Shown: positions 9,453 to 19,726, numbered from the stretch's first letter. The stretch: DNA of 46,816 nucleotides from Carboxylicivirga sediminis (GCF_018156225.1 NZ_JAGTAR010000042.1:1-46816), one strand, 5' to 3'. Made by a program: numbers and translations. The notes: generated by a model from the sequence alone, not told the origin.

Positions 9453-10721
9453 ATGAAAAAACCCGTAGTTATAGCCATTGCTGCCATCTTCATTATTATT
9501 ATTGTTTTAGTTATAGGAAAAAAACAAGGCTGGATTGGCCAGGAATACCAGGAAAAAGTACTCACCGAGAAAGCACAACTCCGCACAATTACCGAGTCCA
9601 TTACAGCCAACGGCAAGATTAAGCCAATGGTGGAAGTTAAAATCAGCTCTGATGTTTCAGGTGAGATTCTGGAGTTACTGATTGAAGAAGGCCAGGAAGT
9701 AAAAAGAGGGCAAATGCTGGCGCGTATTCAGCCCGATATATACCAGCGTAACTTTGAGAAAATGCAGGCATCGCTAAAATCTGCCGAAGCCAACCTTTTA
9801 CAAGCCGAAGCTCAGCTGCAACAAAAGGAACTCAATTACGAACGCAATAAACAATTATGGGCAGACAAAACCATCTCTGAATCTGATTTTGAACAGGTTG
9901 AATCTGAATATGAAATTGCAAAAGCCAACAAATCTTCTGCTGAAGCTGCATTGCGTAACTCTAAAGCATCATTGAACGAAGCCAGCGATAACCTTAATAA
10001 AACAACCATTTATGCACCTATGGACGGCACCATATCACGCCTCAATGTAGAAAAAGGCGAGCGTGTTGTAGGAACGGCTCAGTTTGAAGGCACGGAAATG
10101 ATGACTCTGGCCAACCTGCATCAGATGGAGGTACTGGTAAATGTGAATGAGAATGACATCATTCGAGTTAGTCAGTACGATACCTGCCTCATTGAGGTGG
10201 ATGCCTACCTGAAGCAAAAGTTTAAAGGTATTGTAACGCAAATAGCCAACTCAGCCAAAACACAAGGTGCCAGTGCCGATCAAATTACCAATTTTGAGGT
10301 TAGGGTACTGATACTGCCTGAATCCTATGAGCATTTAGCAACTAAAGACATTAAAAACAGGTATCCTTTCCGCCCGGGCATGTCAGCTACGGTTGATATA
10401 CAAACCAACACCAGGTACAACACACTAACCATTCCTATCCAATCGGTAACCACCCGTCCTGATACTATCCAGAGTGATTCTACAAAAGTAGAAGCGGACA
10501 AAGACAAGCGACTGGAAGTGGTATTTGTGGTAGAAAACGGTAAAGCTATTCAGAAAAAGGTAGTGCCGGGTATTCAGAACACCAAACACATTGAAATATT
10601 AGAAGGGCTGGTAGAAGAAGATGAGGTCATCAGTGGTCCATACTCAGCCATCTCAAGAAAACTAAACAATGAAACACCTGTCCAGGTCGTTGATAAATTA
10701 TTTGAAGACAAGAAAGAATAA
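9453..10721 (+). CDS. HlyD/MacA-type periplasmic adaptor, second copy
   Basis: A 422-residue membrane-fusion protein. It has an N-terminal helix (residues 5-21), a lipoyl half-motif (VKISSDVSGEILELLIEEG), a longer helical hairpin than the first adaptor (about 95-175), the second lipoyl half (IYAPMDGTISRLNVEKG) and beta-barrel domains. It resembles MacA more closely than the first adaptor does. It follows the TolC gene but lies beyond a terminator hairpin and ends in its own terminator, so it may be expressed separately. Confidence 0.88.
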   Translation: MKKPVVIAIAAIFIIIIVLVIGKKQGWIGQEYQEKVLTEKAQLRTITESITANGKIKPMVEVKISSDVSGEILELLIEEGQEVKRGQMLARIQPDIYQRNFEKMQASLKSAEANLLQAEAQLQQKELNYERNKQLWADKTISESDFEQVESEYEIAKANKSSAEAALRNSKASLNEASDNLNKTTIYAPMDGTISRLNVEKGERVVGTAQFEGTEMMTLANLHQMEVLVNVNENDIIRVSQYDTCLIEVDAYLKQKFKGIVTQIANSAKTQGASADQITNFEVRVLILPESYEHLATKDIKNRYPFRPGMSATVDIQTNTRYNTLTIPIQSVTTRPDTIQSDSTKVEADKDKRLEVVFVVENGKAIQKKVVPGIQNTKHIEILEGLVEEDEVISGPYSAISRKLNNETPVQVVDKLFEDKKE

Positions 10722-10744
10722 TTGAATTCGATAACAACATACAC

Positions 10745-10783
10745 CGGGCCTTTAAACGATTGTTTAAAGGCCCGCTTTGATTT
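10745..10783 (+). terminator. Terminator after the second adaptor
   Basis: CGGGCCTTTAAAC pairs perfectly with GTTTAAAGGCCCG (13 bp) around a four-base loop, followed by a T-rich run. Confidence 0.85.
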
Positions 10784-10813
10784 ATAACCATTTCCATCTA
10801 TCAAACTATTTCT

Positions 10814-10821
10814 TAATTTTG
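10814..10821 (+). promoter_or_regulatory. Candidate -7 element for tsaB
   Basis: TAATTTTG matches TAnnTTTG about 105 bases before the tsaB start. No clear -33 TTTG is seen at the expected distance, so support is modest. Confidence 0.4.
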
Positions 10822-10925
10822 CGCAACAATGATTTATTCATGTGGCGATTATATTGACTAGTAGCTGGAGTGAAAAATTTACAGCATTTAAGTTACTGTT
10901 ATATAACTCAAAACAAACATATAGC

Positions 10926-11627
10926 ATGGCAAAAATTTTAAGTATAGAGACGTCAACAGGCGTATGTTCAGTGGCATATAGTGAAAACGGGAAAGTTGTT
11001 GAATCAAAAGAGCTTTACCAGGTTAATTCACATGCCACCAACTTAACACTTCTTATTGAAGAATTATTTGAGTTAGGTGAAACGCCCGATATTAAAGACA
11101 TTGATGCCGTAGCTGTCAGTAGTGGTCCTGGTTCGTACACTGGTCTGCGTATTGGTGTTTCTACAGCTAAAGGTATATGCTATGCCTTAAACAAACCATT
11201 AATCGCCATTGATTCCATGCACATTATGAGTCAGCCTATTATAGCACAACACCAGGCTAGCGGCTCATTATCACCAGTCTTTTGTCCACTTATGGATGCA
11301 CGACGCATGGAAGTGTACACGGCTGTTTTTGATCGACAACTTAACATCCTGGAAGCTATCTCGGCCAAAATTGTAGATGAAACCACTTTTGAAGAATGGC
11401 TTAATCAGTACCAGGTTGTTTTCTTTGGCAATGGCGCAGAGAAGTGCAAAGAAGTTATCCAACATGAAAATGCAGTTTTCCTGGACGACTGTCATCCTTT
11501 GGCAAAAAATCTGGCCCCTTTGGCCGAACAGTATTTTGCACAGGAAAAGTTTGAAGATGTGGCCTATTTTGAGCCCTTCTACCTTAAAGATTTTGTGGCC
11601 ACTACACCAAAGAAAAAGATATTATAG
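10926..11627 (+). CDS. tsaB: tRNA t6A37 synthesis protein TsaB
   Basis: A 233-residue ASKHA-fold protein, the partner of TsaD in making threonylcarbamoyl-adenosine at tRNA position 37. Family motifs are ILSIETSTGVCSVA at the N-terminus and VSSGPGSYTGLRIGVSTAKG near residue 65. The frame opens upstream at a GTG (10842), but the ATG at 10926 gives the standard MAKILSIETS start. It stands alone between terminators and a DUF3108 gene. Confidence 0.93.
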   Translation: MAKILSIETSTGVCSVAYSENGKVVESKELYQVNSHATNLTLLIEELFELGETPDIKDIDAVAVSSGPGSYTGLRIGVSTAKGICYALNKPLIAIDSMHIMSQPIIAQHQASGSLSPVFCPLMDARRMEVYTAVFDRQLNILEAISAKIVDETTFEEWLNQYQVVFFGNGAEKCKEVIQHENAVFLDDCHPLAKNLAPLAEQYFAQEKFEDVAYFEPFYLKDFVATTPKKKIL

Positions 11628-11700
11628 TCAGAACATATAAGTAATTCCAGGCGTTTGTTTGTCATATAGAGTAAGTAACCTTAACTTATTCTCAAAATGA

Positions 11701-12516
11701 ATGCTTATGAAACGAGCCACCATATTTCTGTTTTGTGTACTTTTTAGTGTTAATATACTGGCATCACAAGAAGAAAAGAAAGATACCGTATTTATCCCTC
11801 CCTACCCTTTAACTACTCATGCGGCTTATCAGGGAGGCGAGCAGTTAGTTTTTTCACTTAATTATGGGTTTGTAACGGGAGGTAAGGCCACCCTCTCGGT
11901 TAATGATTCGGTTATTAACAATATCGCTACGCACCATATAGTTGGCAAGGGTGTAACAGTTGGCGTAGCCGATGTACTTTACAAAATCAGAGACCGCTAC
12001 GAAAGCTTCATTGATATAAAAACCAACGAACCAATAAAAGCCATTCGCAGTATTCGCGAAGGCCGTTACCGCTATTACAATGAAGTAGAATATAACCGTG
12101 ACTCATCCCAGGTTATTTCTAAAAAATCAGGCGTACACAAGGTTCAGGAGGGCATACTTGATATTCTCTCAGCCTTTTACTTTGCCCGTAACCATAAGTT
12201 CAATGAAGAACTGGAGGTGGGTGAAGTCATTGAGTTCATGACCTACTTCTCAGACGAAAACTTCCCTCTGCGCATACGCTACCGCGGCACGGAGGTCATT
12301 AAAACCAACTTTGGCAAAATTGAGTGTTACAAATTTTCACCGGTAACGGAAGTGGGGCGTGCTTTTAAAACAGAAGATGACATGCAGGTATGGATTAGCC
12401 GCGACAGCAACCGCATTCCGGTTCGTGTCAGGTTCGATCTGGCAGTGGGCTCTTTCACCTGCAACCTCGAATCATTTAAAGGCCTCAAGCACCCGTTTAG
12501 TAGCGTAAGGCATTAA
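11701..12516 (+). CDS. DUF3108 family exported protein
   Basis: A 271-residue protein with a signal peptide (hydrophobic up to NILASQ, about residue 22). The body is rich in beta-strand patterns such as LVFSLNYGFVTGGKATLSV, then YKIRDRYESFIDIKT, and a VWISRDSNRIPVRVRF stretch near the C-terminus, which match the DUF3108 family. The family is periplasmic and of unknown function. ATG at 11701 and ATG at 11707 are both possible starts; the second gives a more typical signal peptide (MKRATIF). Confidence 0.7.
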   Translation: MLMKRATIFLFCVLFSVNILASQEEKKDTVFIPPYPLTTHAAYQGGEQLVFSLNYGFVTGGKATLSVNDSVINNIATHHIVGKGVTVGVADVLYKIRDRYESFIDIKTNEPIKAIRSIREGRYRYYNEVEYNRDSSQVISKKSGVHKVQEGILDILSAFYFARNHKFNEELEVGEVIEFMTYFSDENFPLRIRYRGTEVIKTNFGKIECYKFSPVTEVGRAFKTEDDMQVWISRDSNRIPVRVRFDLAVGSFTCNLESFKGLKHPFSSVRH

Positions 12517-12577
12517 GAACATCAATCTCAGCTGGTAGCTTTTCATTCTCACAATTCGTTTTTTCCGCGAATTACTT

Positions 12578-12585
12578 TATTTTTG
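12578..12585 (+). promoter_or_regulatory. -7 element of the efp promoter
   Basis: TATTTTTG matches TAnnTTTG and lies 41 bases before the efp start, a typical leader length. The -33 region is not clear. Confidence 0.5.
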
Positions 12586-12625
12586 CACCGTTTTTTAAGA
12601 TAATAATAATCACAATTTCAATAGT

Positions 12626-13192
12626 ATGGCAACTACAGCTGATTTTAGAAATGGAATGTGCATTGAGTACAATGGACAGTTATTCTTCATTATACAGTTT
12701 CAACACGTTAAACCGGGTAAAGGAGCTGCGTTTGTAAGAACAAAACTTAAGAATGTATCAACCGGAAAGGTTATTGAGAATACATTTAACGCAGGCGTTA
12801 AAGTAAATGAAGCACGTGTTGAGCGTCGTCCTCATCAGTTCTTATATAAAGATGACATGGGCTATCATTTCATGAACGCCGAAACATTTGAGCAGATTCC
12901 TATCGATGAGTCGCTGATTGATAATACATCTTTACTTAACGAAGGTATGGAAGTAGAAGTAGTATACCATGCTGATACAGAAACAGCATTGATGGTAAAC
13001 CTGCCTACTAACGTGGTATTTGAGGTAACTTATACCGAACCTGGTGTTCGTGGCGATACTTCATCAACCAACTCATTAAAACCAGCCACAGTAACTACAG
13101 GAGCAACCATCATGGTACCTTTATTTATTAACACTGGCGACAAAATCAAAATTAACACCTCCGACAACTCATATGTTGAGCGTGTAAAATAA
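12626..13192 (+). CDS. efp: Translation elongation factor P
   Basis: A 188-residue EF-P, full length for the family. It relieves ribosome stalling at polyproline stretches. The three OB-like domains are recognisable: an N-terminal KOW-like domain with the tip loop KPGKGAAF, where Lys32 is the position modified in many bacteria, a central domain, and a C-terminal domain with [17 protein letters not shown]. It has its own promoter and is followed by a long-loop hairpin. Confidence 0.97.
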   Translation: MATTADFRNGMCIEYNGQLFFIIQFQHVKPGKGAAFVRTKLKNVSTGKVIENTFNAGVKVNEARVERRPHQFLYKDDMGYHFMNAETFEQIPIDESLIDNTSLLNEGMEVEVVYHADTETALMVNLPTNVVFEVTYTEPGVRGDTSSTNSLKPATVTTGATIMVPLFINTGDKIKINTSDNSYVERVK

Positions 13193-13209
13193 TTTTGCAC
13201 AACATTAAC

Positions 13210-13258
13210 CCCTGTTATAGACTTTAAATTAACTATTTATAAAAAGCTTATAACAGGG
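13210..13258 (+). terminator. Long-loop hairpin after efp
   Basis: CCCTGTTATA pairs perfectly with TATAACAGGG across a 29-base AT-rich loop, followed by TATTTTAT. Possible terminator, weaker because of the large loop. Confidence 0.45.
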
Positions 13259-13347
13259 TATTTTATAGCCCAAAACAACGATGTAACAATAATTCCTGAC
13301 TTTTATAGGTTTTTTTTAATACCTTAGTTGGAAAGAGTTATCCGGAT

Positions 13348-14580
13348 ATGGTTACGCAATTAAGAAAGAAAAGACTAAGACTTTACAAGGACCGATTAAA
13401 CATCATCCTTGATATTGCGCAAACCATCAATGAGGATCACTCCATCGATGATTTGCTTTCCGAATTTGAAATACTTCTCCGTGAAGAACTTGAAGTGGGC
13501 AAAGTACTTGTTTACACCTTTTCAAACGAAGAGTGGAAGAACCTTTTAACTTCTGGTGTTACAGAGGAAGAAGCAGCCGCAATTGATGTAGAAAAGGATT
13601 TATTGCAGTATGATACCATTGAGAGCATTACGCTATCGCACCCTCCCAATCTGAAAGGCTTTGATGCGGTTATCCCACTGTTTCACAGATACAGGGCCAT
13701 TGGCTATGTACTCATTGGAGATATTGAGGAGGAACAACAGGGTATTAGCCCAACGATTAAGCACCTAAAGCTGATTCAGATTATTTCGAACCTGATCATT
13801 GTGTTTGTTGAAAACAAGCGCATGCAGCAGGAGCTACTTGAGCAGGAAGCGATTAAAAGAGAGATGGAGCTGGCTTCCAGAATACAGAATCAGCTGGTAC
13901 CAAGCAAGCACCAATTGCCCAAAACCTCTAAGCTGGATATTCACACCTATTATCAGCCTCACATGGGCGTTGGCGGTGATTATTACGATGTTTTTCGCCT
14001 GTCGAGGAATACCATTGGTTTTTGTATTGCCGACGTATCAGGTAAAGGTATGTCAGCCGCCATGCTGATGTCCAACTTCCAGGCGGTTATTCGCTCACTT
14101 TTTTCGTACCGCTGCAACCTAAAGAAACTGGTCCATCAGCTGAATGCTCGTGTCAACGAAAGTGCGAATAATGAGAAATTTATCACCTTGTTTATTGGCC
14201 GCTACAACCTTTTAACCCGTCGCTTGAGCTATGTAAATGCAGGTCACCTTCCACCCTTACTATACGACACCCGGAAACAGCATCTGGTACATCTGGAAAG
14301 TGGGTGCATTGGATTGGGTATGCTCGACTTCATCCCATCCATTGAAGTAGGTAAGGTACACATTCCCAAGGGCTCTAAACTATTGGCTTTCACTGATGGC
14401 CTGGTAGAGTTGGACGATGGCTACCAGGTGGAGTCAGGCGCAGAGGAAGTCGAAGCAATTATGAACAACAACCATCCACTTGAACAGAATTTTCAGGGTC
14501 TGAGGGCAATCATCGATCGTATTGAAAGCGATGGTGCAGCCTTTGACGACATCTCACTCATTGGCCTCGAATTCAAATAA
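13348..14580 (+). CDS. SpoIIE/RsbU-type PP2C serine phosphatase
   Basis: A 410-residue protein. Residues 1-150 resemble a GAF-like sensor region, a short coiled coil follows (about 155-185), and residues 190-410 form a SpoIIE-type PP2C phosphatase. Metal-binding motifs are visible: GGDYYDVF, IADVSGKGMSAAML, FTDGLVEL and DDISLIGLEF. Such enzymes usually dephosphorylate an anti-sigma-antagonist (STAS) protein in a partner-switching cascade. No STAS or HPK-type kinase gene lies next to it, so its partner is elsewhere or it acts on another target. Confidence 0.88.
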   Translation: MVTQLRKKRLRLYKDRLNIILDIAQTINEDHSIDDLLSEFEILLREELEVGKVLVYTFSNEEWKNLLTSGVTEEEAAAIDVEKDLLQYDTIESITLSHPPNLKGFDAVIPLFHRYRAIGYVLIGDIEEEQQGISPTIKHLKLIQIISNLIIVFVENKRMQQELLEQEAIKREMELASRIQNQLVPSKHQLPKTSKLDIHTYYQPHMGVGGDYYDVFRLSRNTIGFCIADVSGKGMSAAMLMSNFQAVIRSLFSYRCNLKKLVHQLNARVNESANNEKFITLFIGRYNLLTRRLSYVNAGHLPPLLYDTRKQHLVHLESGCIGLGMLDFIPSIEVGKVHIPKGSKLLAFTDGLVELDDGYQVESGAEEVEAIMNNNHPLEQNFQGLRAIIDRIESDGAAFDDISLIGLEFK

Positions 14581-14582
14581 AA

Positions 14583-14606
14583 AAAGCAGACCAACCGGCC
14601 TGCTTT
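14583..14606. terminator. Hairpin between convergent genes
   Basis: AAAGCAG pairs with CTGCTTT around a short loop, directly after the phosphatase stop and before the tyrS stop. It could end both transcripts. Confidence 0.5.
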
Positions 14607-14628
14607 AACTATGCTGTTTATTCGCTTA

Positions 14629-15921
14629 TTATTGTGCTATCACTAAAAAGTAGTTTTTCTTACCTTTTTGCACCAATAAATATTTGTCATTTAGCAAGGC
14701 ATCTGTTTTAACAGTCATCTCTGCATCTGTCACTTTTTCCTTATTCATGCTTACTCCTCCACCTTTGATGGTACGTCTCAATTCGCCTTTGGATGGAAAG
14801 ACGGCTGTTTTTTCGGCTAATAAATCAACAATATTAATGCCTTCAACCAGAACAGCTTTATCAACAAAAAACTGAGGTACTCCTTCAAACACTGCTAAAA
14901 GTGTTTGTTCATCAATCTTGCGCAACGCTTCTGTTGTAGCTTTACCAAATAGTATTTGAGATGCTTCTACTGCCGCCTCATACGCCTCTTCAGAATGCAC
15001 CATAACAGTTACTTCTTTTGCCAAGCGTTGCTGCAGTGCCCGTCTATGTGGTTGCTCTTTGTGTTCTTCAATCAGCGTCTCAATCTCGTCTTTTGAGAGC
15101 AACGTAAAGATTTTAATATATTTCTCCGCATCCTCATCTGATGTATTTAACCAAAATTGGTAAAATGCATAAGGTGATGTACGAACAGGATCCAACCATA
15201 TATTACCAGACTCAGTCTTTCCAAATTTCTTACCATCGGCTTTTTTGATTAACGGACAAGTCAGTGCAAATGCTTCTCCACTTCCTGTTCTGCGGATTAA
15301 CTCGGTACCCGTTGTGATATTACCCCACTGATCAGAGCCCCCCATCTGAAGCTTACAATTTTTTTCATTATACAGGTGTAAAAAATCCGTTCCCTGCACC
15401 AATTGATATGTAAACTCGGTGAAAGAGAGACCGGTTTTATAGCTTCCGTCCAATCGTTTTTTAACCGAATCTTTGGCCATCATATAATTAACCGTAATGT
15501 GCTTACCAATATCGCGAATGAATTCAAGAAACGAATACTCCTTCATCCAGTCGTAGTTATTTACCATTTCGGCTGCATTTTCTGCATCTGAATCAAAATC
15601 CAGAAAATTTGACAGCTGCTTTTTAATGCCATTCTGATTTTTACGCAACTGCTCTTCGTCCAGCAGGTTGCGTTCATCAGATTTACCTGAAGGATCGCCA
15701 ATCATACCTGTTGCTCCACCAACCAAAACAATTGGTTTATGTCCACATACCTGAAAGTGTTTAAGCATCATTACACTTACCAGGTGACCAATGTGTAAAG
15801 AATCTGCTGTTGGGTCGATACCCACATAAGCCGACGTCATTTCTTTCTGAAGTTGCTCCTCTGTACCTGGCATTACATCGTGGATCATACCACGCCATCT
15901 TAATTCTTCTACAAAATTCAT
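14629..15921 (-). CDS. tyrS: Tyrosyl-tRNA synthetase
   Basis: A 430-residue class I aminoacyl-tRNA synthetase that charges tRNA-Tyr. The HIGH motif is at residues 43-46 (LHIGH), the KMSKS-type loop reads KFGKT at 232-236, and the tyrosine-site stretch [10 protein letters not shown] is intact. The C-terminal part (about 360-425) is an S4-like RNA-binding domain. It is full length and monocistronic, convergent with the phosphatase gene. Confidence 0.97.
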   Translation of the reverse strand: MNFVEELRWRGMIHDVMPGTEEQLQKEMTSAYVGIDPTADSLHIGHLVSVMMLKHFQVCGHKPIVLVGGATGMIGDPSGKSDERNLLDEEQLRKNQNGIKKQLSNFLDFDSDAENAAEMVNNYDWMKEYSFLEFIRDIGKHITVNYMMAKDSVKKRLDGSYKTGLSFTEFTYQLVQGTDFLHLYNEKNCKLQMGGSDQWGNITTGTELIRRTGSGEAFALTCPLIKKADGKKFGKTESGNIWLDPVRTSPYAFYQFWLNTSDEDAEKYIKIFTLLSKDEIETLIEEHKEQPHRRALQQRLAKEVTVMVHSEEAYEAAVEASQILFGKATTEALRKIDEQTLLAVFEGVPQFFVDKAVLVEGINIVDLLAEKTAVFPSKGELRRTIKGGGVSMNKEKVTDAEMTVKTDALLNDKYLLVQKGKKNYFLVIAQ

Positions 15922-16169
15922 GGTAAGTGCATTATTTTATTGTCTTAAGCAAGACACTATTATACATGTGTTAATAACAAAAGCACAAAGATAATAAAAA
16001 CCCGATGTCAATTGTATGCCATTTTGCAGGTAAAAACTACAATTTGATAATATACCATGCACAAAGAGAACTTCTTGAGGGTTTTAACATGCTATTAACC
16101 TCTGAATCATCAACTTTTTAGTAATTTTAGTCATCTTTTAACACACACTAAACTCTACTATCACTAACC

Positions 16170-18581
16170 ATGAAACTTATCTTCCTGCTGCTGACTTTCA
16201 TTAGCTGTCTGCAACTCACAGCACAAAAGAAACAGGTTGAAGCAATTTACCTCAATCAACCCTTAAAAATTGATGGAGTTCTCGATGAAACAGCTTATCA
16301 AAGTGCCATTGCAGCCACCGACTTTGTGCAGCTTGAACCGTATAATGGCCAGCCGGCGATGCAAAAAACCGAGGTGTACTTTTTTTATGACCAAACAGCG
16401 GTATACCTTGGAGCTATATTGCATGACTCTGCACCCGACAGTATTTACAATTACTTGTCTGAAAGAGATAACATTGGCGCCTCCGACTATTTTGGTGTTT
16501 ACTTTGACCCATATAATGAAGGGCAGCTCTCTTATGGCTTTTTTATTACACCCGCCGGCATACAAACCGATATCAAAGCCATAAAAAGTGATCGTGACCG
16601 TGAAGATGCGAACTGGGATGCTGTATGGGAAAGCAAGACCTGCATAACCGATGAAGGCTGGACAATTGAAATGCGTATTCCTTATTCTGCACTCCGATTT
16701 CCTGAAAAAGATATTCATACCTGGGGATTGAATATGTTTCGCAATATCCGTCGCTATAATTCGAATAATTCATGGAGTTTTATTGATCGGAACATCTCTG
16801 GATTTATCCACCAACAAGGAGAACTTACTGGTATTAGTAACATCAAACCACCCACCCGCCTATCGTTTACTCCTTATATGGCCACCTACCTGGAGCACAA
16901 CGAAAACAGCGGCGAAACAGACTTCATTTACAAAGGCGGCTTGGACCTTAAATATGGCATCAATGAAAGTTTCACACTGGACATGATGCTTATTCCTGAT
17001 TTTGGACAGATACAGTCGGATGATAAACAACTAAACCTGTCGCCTTACGAAATATATTACGATGAGCGCCGTCAGTTTTTCACTGAAGGGATGGAACTGT
17101 TTGATCGCGCCGATATCTTCTATTCACGGCGCATTGGCAGCCGGCCCAAATTTGCAGGTGATGCCGACGATGCCCTGCAAGAAAACGAAATCATCGCCGA
17201 TCGTCCTTCTGAGACACAATTGGTAAATGCAACTAAAATATCAGGACGCAATAAAAGTGGTATGGCCATTGGCGTACTTAATGCCATGTCGCTCAACTCG
17301 CATGCCACACTGGGAGATACAATCACCAACCAACAACGTGAGATTCTGATACAACCATTTACCAACTACAATGTAACGGTGGTGGATCAGTCATTAAAAA
17401 ACAACTCTTACATTAGCCTAATCAACACCAACATGCTCATGTACGATCACGCGTTTATGGCCAATGTCACCGGCACTGAATTTCAGTTTCGTGATAAAAG
17501 CCTGAACTTTGCCTTGAGCGGTAAAGGAGGCATCAGCCACAGAGGTGCAGAAGATAAGGAAACAGGCTGGTTTACCGAATTGGAGCTAGCTAAAAATGGT
17601 GGTAAATGGCAATACGGCATGTCGCAAGAAGCCTACTCAAAAGATTATAACCCCAATGACATGGGTTACCTCAGGCGCAATAACCTTTTCGATACGGATG
17701 CATTTATTCGATTTCAGCAGGTTGAACCGTTCAGTATTTTCAGGCAGTGGATGAGTCAAATCAGGTACAAACATGATATGAACATGGAGCCATTTGCCAT
17801 CAAAAATCAGGAAGTGAGCGTATATACCGAAGGTCAGTTTATGAATAATTATGGCTTCGAAGTACATGGGGTTTGGATGTCGGAAGAGCACAACTATGAT
17901 GAGACGCGTGTTAAAGGTCGCTATTTTTATAAACCACCAGGCTACCGCATTAATCTTTTTATGCATACCGATTGGACCAAAAAACTAAGTGCCTATGGCT
18001 ACTTTGGAGGCTATGCCAGACCTGAACGTAACCAGGATGGCAACTGGATGGGCTGTGGCATACAATGGCGCATCGGGCAAAAGCTAATACTGGACTATGA
18101 GTTGGGATATGATTTTGAGAATAATGATTATGGCTATGTCGATAAGAATGAAGCTCAGGACTCTATTCATTTTTCGCAGCGTAACCTGGGCACCGTCGAA
18201 AACATCCTTGAAATGGCTTATACGTTCAACAATAAGTTAAGCCTGAGACTTCGAAGCAGGCATTATTGGTCAAGTGTTGAAAACCTGTCCTTTTATTTAT
18301 TGCAGGATGATGGTAGCCTGCTACCTGATCACGCTTATAATGACAATCACGATCATAATTTTAATGCTTTCAATGTTGATATGGTAGTGCGATGGGTATT
18401 TGCCCCAGGTTCGGAAATGACATTGGGTTGGAAGAACTCCATTTTTCACCTTGAAGAAACAGTTACAAAAGGTTACAAGAAGAATCTAGACATAGTCAGA
18501 AACAGCCCACAGATTAATACACTCTCGTTTAAATTACTCTACTACATTGATTACAATTCGGTGTTTAAAAAGAGCACCTGA
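16170..18581 (+). CDS. DUF5916 outer-membrane protein with CBM9-like domain
   Basis: An 803-residue protein with a signal peptide (MKLIFLLLTFISCLQLTAQ). Residues 25-220 form a family-9 carbohydrate-binding-like beta sandwich (KIDGVLDE, DYFGVYFDPYN, WTIEMRIPYSALRFP). Residues 230-803 are a DUF5916 region of alternating beta-strands with aromatic girdles that looks like an outer-membrane beta-barrel (SFTPYMATYLEHN, RRIGSRP). The ligand is unknown. It is not in an obvious operon, and it reads in the same direction as the next two exported-protein genes. Confidence 0.8.
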   Translation: MKLIFLLLTFISCLQLTAQKKQVEAIYLNQPLKIDGVLDETAYQSAIAATDFVQLEPYNGQPAMQKTEVYFFYDQTAVYLGAILHDSAPDSIYNYLSERDNIGASDYFGVYFDPYNEGQLSYGFFITPAGIQTDIKAIKSDRDREDANWDAVWESKTCITDEGWTIEMRIPYSALRFPEKDIHTWGLNMFRNIRRYNSNNSWSFIDRNISGFIHQQGELTGISNIKPPTRLSFTPYMATYLEHNENSGETDFIYKGGLDLKYGINESFTLDMMLIPDFGQIQSDDKQLNLSPYEIYYDERRQFFTEGMELFDRADIFYSRRIGSRPKFAGDADDALQENEIIADRPSETQLVNATKISGRNKSGMAIGVLNAMSLNSHATLGDTITNQQREILIQPFTNYNVTVVDQSLKNNSYISLINTNMLMYDHAFMANVTGTEFQFRDKSLNFALSGKGGISHRGAEDKETGWFTELELAKNGGKWQYGMSQEAYSKDYNPNDMGYLRRNNLFDTDAFIRFQQVEPFSIFRQWMSQIRYKHDMNMEPFAIKNQEVSVYTEGQFMNNYGFEVHGVWMSEEHNYDETRVKGRYFYKPPGYRINLFMHTDWTKKLSAYGYFGGYARPERNQDGNWMGCGIQWRIGQKLILDYELGYDFENNDYGYVDKNEAQDSIHFSQRNLGTVENILEMAYTFNNKLSLRLRSRHYWSSVENLSFYLLQDDGSLLPDHAYNDNHDHNFNAFNVDMVVRWVFAPGSEMTLGWKNSIFHLEETVTKGYKKNLDIVRNSPQINTLSFKLLYYIDYNSVFKKST

Positions 18582-18604
18582 TATTAATTCAAAAGAATAA
18601 AGTG

Positions 18605-18612
18605 TAACTTTG
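18605..18612 (+). promoter_or_regulatory. -7 element before the 133-residue exported protein
   Basis: TAACTTTG followed by CCGC matches TAnnTTTG and the common Bacteroidia continuation. It lies 27 bases before the next start codon. Confidence 0.5.
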
Positions 18613-18638
18613 CCGCACAATCCTAGCAAAACATCGAA

Positions 18639-19040
18639 ATGAAAAAAGTTAAACTGTTTTTTTTGTTGATATGCAGCAGCCTGTTCTGCTATGGCCAATA
18701 TACCTACGAGGCCGATAGTATCAAACAGGATACACAGGTTAGCCTGGATTTGAAATTAAGCTACACACCTATTCAACTGGATATTAATTCGGGCGAGATT
18801 AATAAGCACAACCGCCCGATATATCTTTATAAGCAATGGGGTATGTACGAGCAATTTCAGGTAACCCAAAACTCAACTGTCATGCTCATGCCCTATAAGG
18901 CACATTACCCGGCCGATTTTTTTAGCTATACTGGTACCAATCGCATACGTGATAGTTTTAACCCACATGGTTCCAACGATATTGGCAGTGCCCTTATCAA
19001 TGGTTTCCTAAATGGTGTTATACTAGGCAATAAATACTAA
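18639..19040 (+). CDS. Small exported protein, unknown function
   Basis: A 133-residue protein I do not recognise. It has a signal peptide (about residues 1-19, ending CYGQYTYEA) and a body with a few beta-strand patterns and no metal or catalytic motifs. It has its own -7 element and is followed 56 bases later by another exported protein, so the two may be functionally or transcriptionally linked. Confidence 0.6.
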   Translation: MKKVKLFFLLICSSLFCYGQYTYEADSIKQDTQVSLDLKLSYTPIQLDINSGEINKHNRPIYLYKQWGMYEQFQVTQNSTVMLMPYKAHYPADFFSYTGTNRIRDSFNPHGSNDIGSALINGFLNGVILGNKY

Positions 19041-19096
19041 GCAATACCCCGCTCCCTTTGCCCTGCTTGAACATAACTAATTAATTAAATTGCAGA

Positions 19097-19672
19097 ATGA
19101 AACAATTACTTATTGTTGCACTGGCATTATTATCTGTTAATGCCATGGCTCAGCATGACCATCATGCCGGGCACGAAACACACTCAAGCCATGAAACAAG
19201 CAGTCATGGCAAACACAAACTGTCGCTTTACACCGGTTTTACTCACATTCCTTCGGCTTTTTATGAGCATGAAACACATGAAGAGAGCACAGGAAAATGG
19301 GTGCCAACCATTGGAGTTGACTACTATTACTCCTTAAACAACAAATGGGCCCTTGGCCTCATTGGTGATGTTGAGCTTGACCAATATTACATTACCACCA
19401 GTAACCATGATGAACTGGAGCGTAATAATGTAGTAGTGGTATCAGCCGTTGGCAAATACAAACCAACGCACCGCATAGGTATTCTTGCCGGCCCTGGTGT
19501 TGAGTGGGAATTTAAAAATCACGATACCGAGACCTTCTTTGTGCTTAAAACAGGAATTGAGTATGAAGTTGAAATAGAAAACGGCTGGGAGCTAACCCCT
19601 ATGTTTACCTACGACTTTAAAGAAGAATACAGCGCCTATTCCTTTGGTATTACCATTGGTAAGCGCTTCTGA
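19097..19672 (+). CDS. Outer-membrane beta-barrel protein with His-rich N-terminus
   Basis: A 191-residue protein with a signal peptide cut after NAMAQ (residue 19). The mature N-terminus is strikingly histidine-rich: ten histidines in about 24 residues, starting HDHHAGHETH. The rest consists of alternating strands (LSLYTGFTHIPSAF, VDYYYSLNNKWALGLIGDV) ending in a terminal Phe (KRF), typical of a small outer-membrane barrel. The His-rich segment could bind divalent metal; no metal-transport gene is adjacent, so this is inference. Confidence 0.65.
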   Translation: MKQLLIVALALLSVNAMAQHDHHAGHETHSSHETSSHGKHKLSLYTGFTHIPSAFYEHETHEESTGKWVPTIGVDYYYSLNNKWALGLIGDVELDQYYITTSNHDELERNNVVVVSAVGKYKPTHRIGILAGPGVEWEFKNHDTETFFVLKTGIEYEVEIENGWELTPMFTYDFKEEYSAYSFGITIGKRF

Positions 19673-19726
19673 TAATCTGAATTTAACGTTTATTGCTGAT
19701 TCAGATTAACATTAGAAACAGCATTT

